64,000 bases of DNA, taken from the NCBI RefSeq assembly GCF_020080835.1, contig NC_058159.1, positions 28,495,525 through 28,559,524 on the forward strand. Reading direction: 5' to 3'. The DNA is from Cotesia glomerata. Its lineage: Eukaryota > Arthropoda > Insecta > Hymenoptera > Braconidae. The position numbers and the translations under genes are program-made. The notes beneath the pieces are model-generated. The model was not told the DNA's origin, did not search any database, and was given only the letters and a program-made list of their open reading frames with translations. Positions 62,026-64,000 of this stretch are shown one piece after another (positions within the stretch are counted from its first letter, which is position 1; every line of letters begins with the position of its first letter).

Positions 62026-63053
62026 CCTTTTGGGACTCCTCTTGCTGTAAACATACGAGTTTTTCAATGGAAATTTTTAACTTTCTAAGTAATGAGATTG
62101 TAAAAAATTTAATGAAACGGAAGAGTATTAAATTGTTTAAACAATTTTAAGCCGGGTTGTTGAAGTACTGGTAGGTATAGTAGTTGTGAATTTAAACTGA
62201 CGGGAAGAAAGAACCAGTGTAAAAAAGTTATTTTTTATATGTTTATAAGAATATTCTTCAGAAGTTATTTGCGCAAAAACGATAAAAATTTTTTAAATAA
62301 AAATGAAATTCTTGAAAGCCGATTTAAGATTTTTCAAATCTCCGGTAAATTGACGTACTCGCGATGCCAATTTCTGGGACTTTGTAAATTTTTAATTAAA
62401 ATTCTAGGCGCCTATTTAACTCTTTAAATTTTATTTAATAAAATATTTAAAGAGACTAACTTTGTCTGTTCTATTTATTAAAATTGAAGACTCGAATAAA
62501 GTTTTAAAAATTCCAATAGAACAGAGAAGAAAATAAAAAATAAATGACGGAATTTTTAGTGGGAATAAAAGGCAGAATATATTATAAAGCGTTTCGCCTG
62601 ACTTGATATTGACATCGACTACTGGGTGACAGCTCATCATACAAAACACAAAACCTAAACTACACCGTTGTTTTGCATTACTTTATACTGTGTAAAAGTT
62701 GTACTACAAAAATAAAAAATTCTCTTTTAAAATAATCTATTGATGTTTCTGAAAGGATTTTCTGTGACTCTAAATTTACTTTCACGGTGTTCATCGACCA
62801 AATAAACGCTAAATCATCAATGTATGAGAGCTTTCAATTATAAATTTATAATTAATGATATAATTATCCCTAAAAAATAATTTTAATTCAGAGTTACAAT
62901 TTTTGATATCTTTATAAATATACAGCAATTTTTTAGATGTTTAACACTAAATTTAATTTTGTATTAATTAAAAATAATTTTAGAATTTAAATAAGTTGGA
63001 TTTTTTCAATTAAAACCAAACTAAATCTTCTTATAACAAGCTTCTTAAGTCTC
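62026..63053 (+). repeat. 1.03-kb duplicated unit, copy 2
   Basis: Same order and length as 42527-43555 (1028 against 1029 bp) with scattered changes and a few small indels. Flanks differ completely. The minus-strand frame starting MMSCHPVVDVNIKSGETLYN is kept in both copies, but so is the rest of the unit, so this does not show coding. Confidence 0.8.
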
Positions 63054-64000
63054 ATTATAAATTAATCATTTCATTGCAAAAATTATTGTTAATAAAAAAA
63101 AACGTTCAAAAATTTTTAATCAGAGCATTAATTTTGAAAGCTAGTCTGTAGAACTTAACATTGAATCCAAATGAACAAGAAAATAAGTTGTTAGCAAGTT
63201 GTTTTATAATTATAAAGTAAACTGATAAAATAATAAACTGTTTAATTAATTTAAATTAGAACTTCGGAAAGAAAGATTAAGTAGTTATGAATTCAAAGTT
63301 TAGTAAATATAAAACAAAAAAGTTTAAGTATTTACCCACTCAAAAGTAAAATATTTAAGTTAATAATAATGATATTGTTGGATTTAAATGAAATAATTTT
63401 GGTTTTGATAAACTCTCTTTCGTATTATAGGCATTGTACTATGCAATAGAGTACTGGCGGTTATTTCTCAAACGGAAACAATTTGTAGGGCTGTGGAACG
63501 CGAAATTTAAACTTTCTCAACTTAAATTCCCACATTGCTCGAGTTTAACTTGTAGAATGCTAAATTTATGTATATTAACAACAATTGTAATTTCTCAACT
63601 GTCAATTGCCGAATAGTCCCTTCGCGTACTCCTCCGCTCAGTATTCCGACGTACGTATATACTTCACACATACAACATACCGTGAGTAGTATTGTTTGTG
63701 TTTTCCAAAAGTTATCGCTCGCATATGTTTACTCAGTATACCTCTGTTTATCATCAATTCATAACTCAATAATTTCCCAAACTTGTACACTGAGTGCCAT
63801 CCACTCAAATTATAATCCCGCAAATCTTCCCTGAGACAAAATAGTCCAGAAACTTTTCAATAAATAATTTGTGCAACTAATCAAGGTAAAAACTTTGTAA
63901 AATTTCACTTACATTTTAGTTTTAATCAGACAAAATTCTTCATTATTTATTTTTCAGTAATTTGTATAAAAATTTATATTTAAAATAATCCAAAACTTTT
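63054..64000. other. AT-rich, then GC-richer unique DNA
   Basis: 63425-63840 is less AT-rich and unique, with short frames on both strands and no recognisable domain. No repeat partner was found. Confidence 0.4.

Overview
This is a eukaryotic, very A+T-rich (roughly three quarters or more by eye), repeat-dominated window with no host protein-coding gene that I can establish. The repeat repertoire fits an insect genome: canonical A|TC...CTAG|T Helitrons, dozens of short terminal-inverted-repeat (TIR) elements with 2-bp target duplications, a piggyBac-type MITE, 5'-truncated LINEs with YADD reverse transcriptase and tRNA-like repeat heads. My best guess is Hymenoptera, possibly a braconid parasitoid wasp. 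That is an inference from the style of the repeats, since no marker gene is present.

Layout. Positions 1-5,000 hold unique AT-rich DNA, two back-to-back CACTGATA-type TIR elements (1550-2770), an AGGTAAAAGCCCC TIR element (2896-3871) and a ~30-bp minisatellite. Positions 5,850-6,360 hold a strongly palindromic element. Four copies of one Helitron family (7580-8498, 17033-17843, 22570-23462, 28253-29072) carry tandem long-palindrome modules. Positions 10,600-11,912 are TIR elements, one carrying a tRNA-like sequence and a GC-rich double hairpin. Positions 12,970-15,665 are a dead LINE split by a Helitron and by a CCCTAGTAG TIR element. Positions 19,024-20,682 hold three TIR elements. Positions 21,470-22,010 hold (CT)n and a very long (TA)n tract.

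Positions 30,592-33,833 are a nest: an outer TIR element holding a second element that was itself invaded by a copy of its own family, plus a third element. Positions 35,703-37,616 are a second dead LINE broken by a foldback insert. Positions 38,481-41,290 hold a TIR element, the largest GC-rich hairpin locus and a MITE with an insertion. A ~1.03-kb unit occurs twice (42527-43555 and 62026-63053). Positions 44,741-47,407 hold a three-layer nest (MITE, Helitron, TIR element); 49,056-50,319 hold another (MITE, TIR element, GC-rich hairpin element). Positions 50,446-56,485 hold a piggyBac MITE, tandem 180-bp units, tRNA-bearing TIR elements and a MITE with a recently inserted Helitron. Positions 58,851-61,153 hold two adjacent TIR elements.

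Nothing here works as a pathway. The value of the window is a readable insertion history: several insertions can be checked against uninterrupted copies in the same window, which fixes element ends and target duplications to the base. The stretches between elements are mostly unique, AT-rich and without convincing exons; a few GC-richer islands (about 1010-1420, 6590-6900, 7255-7450, 18390-18640, 21300-21650, 30125-30440, 41360-42180, 61430-61925, 63425-63840) could be regulatory or untranslated exons. One short stretch near 24106-24275 looks weakly protein-like next to a good splice-donor motif.
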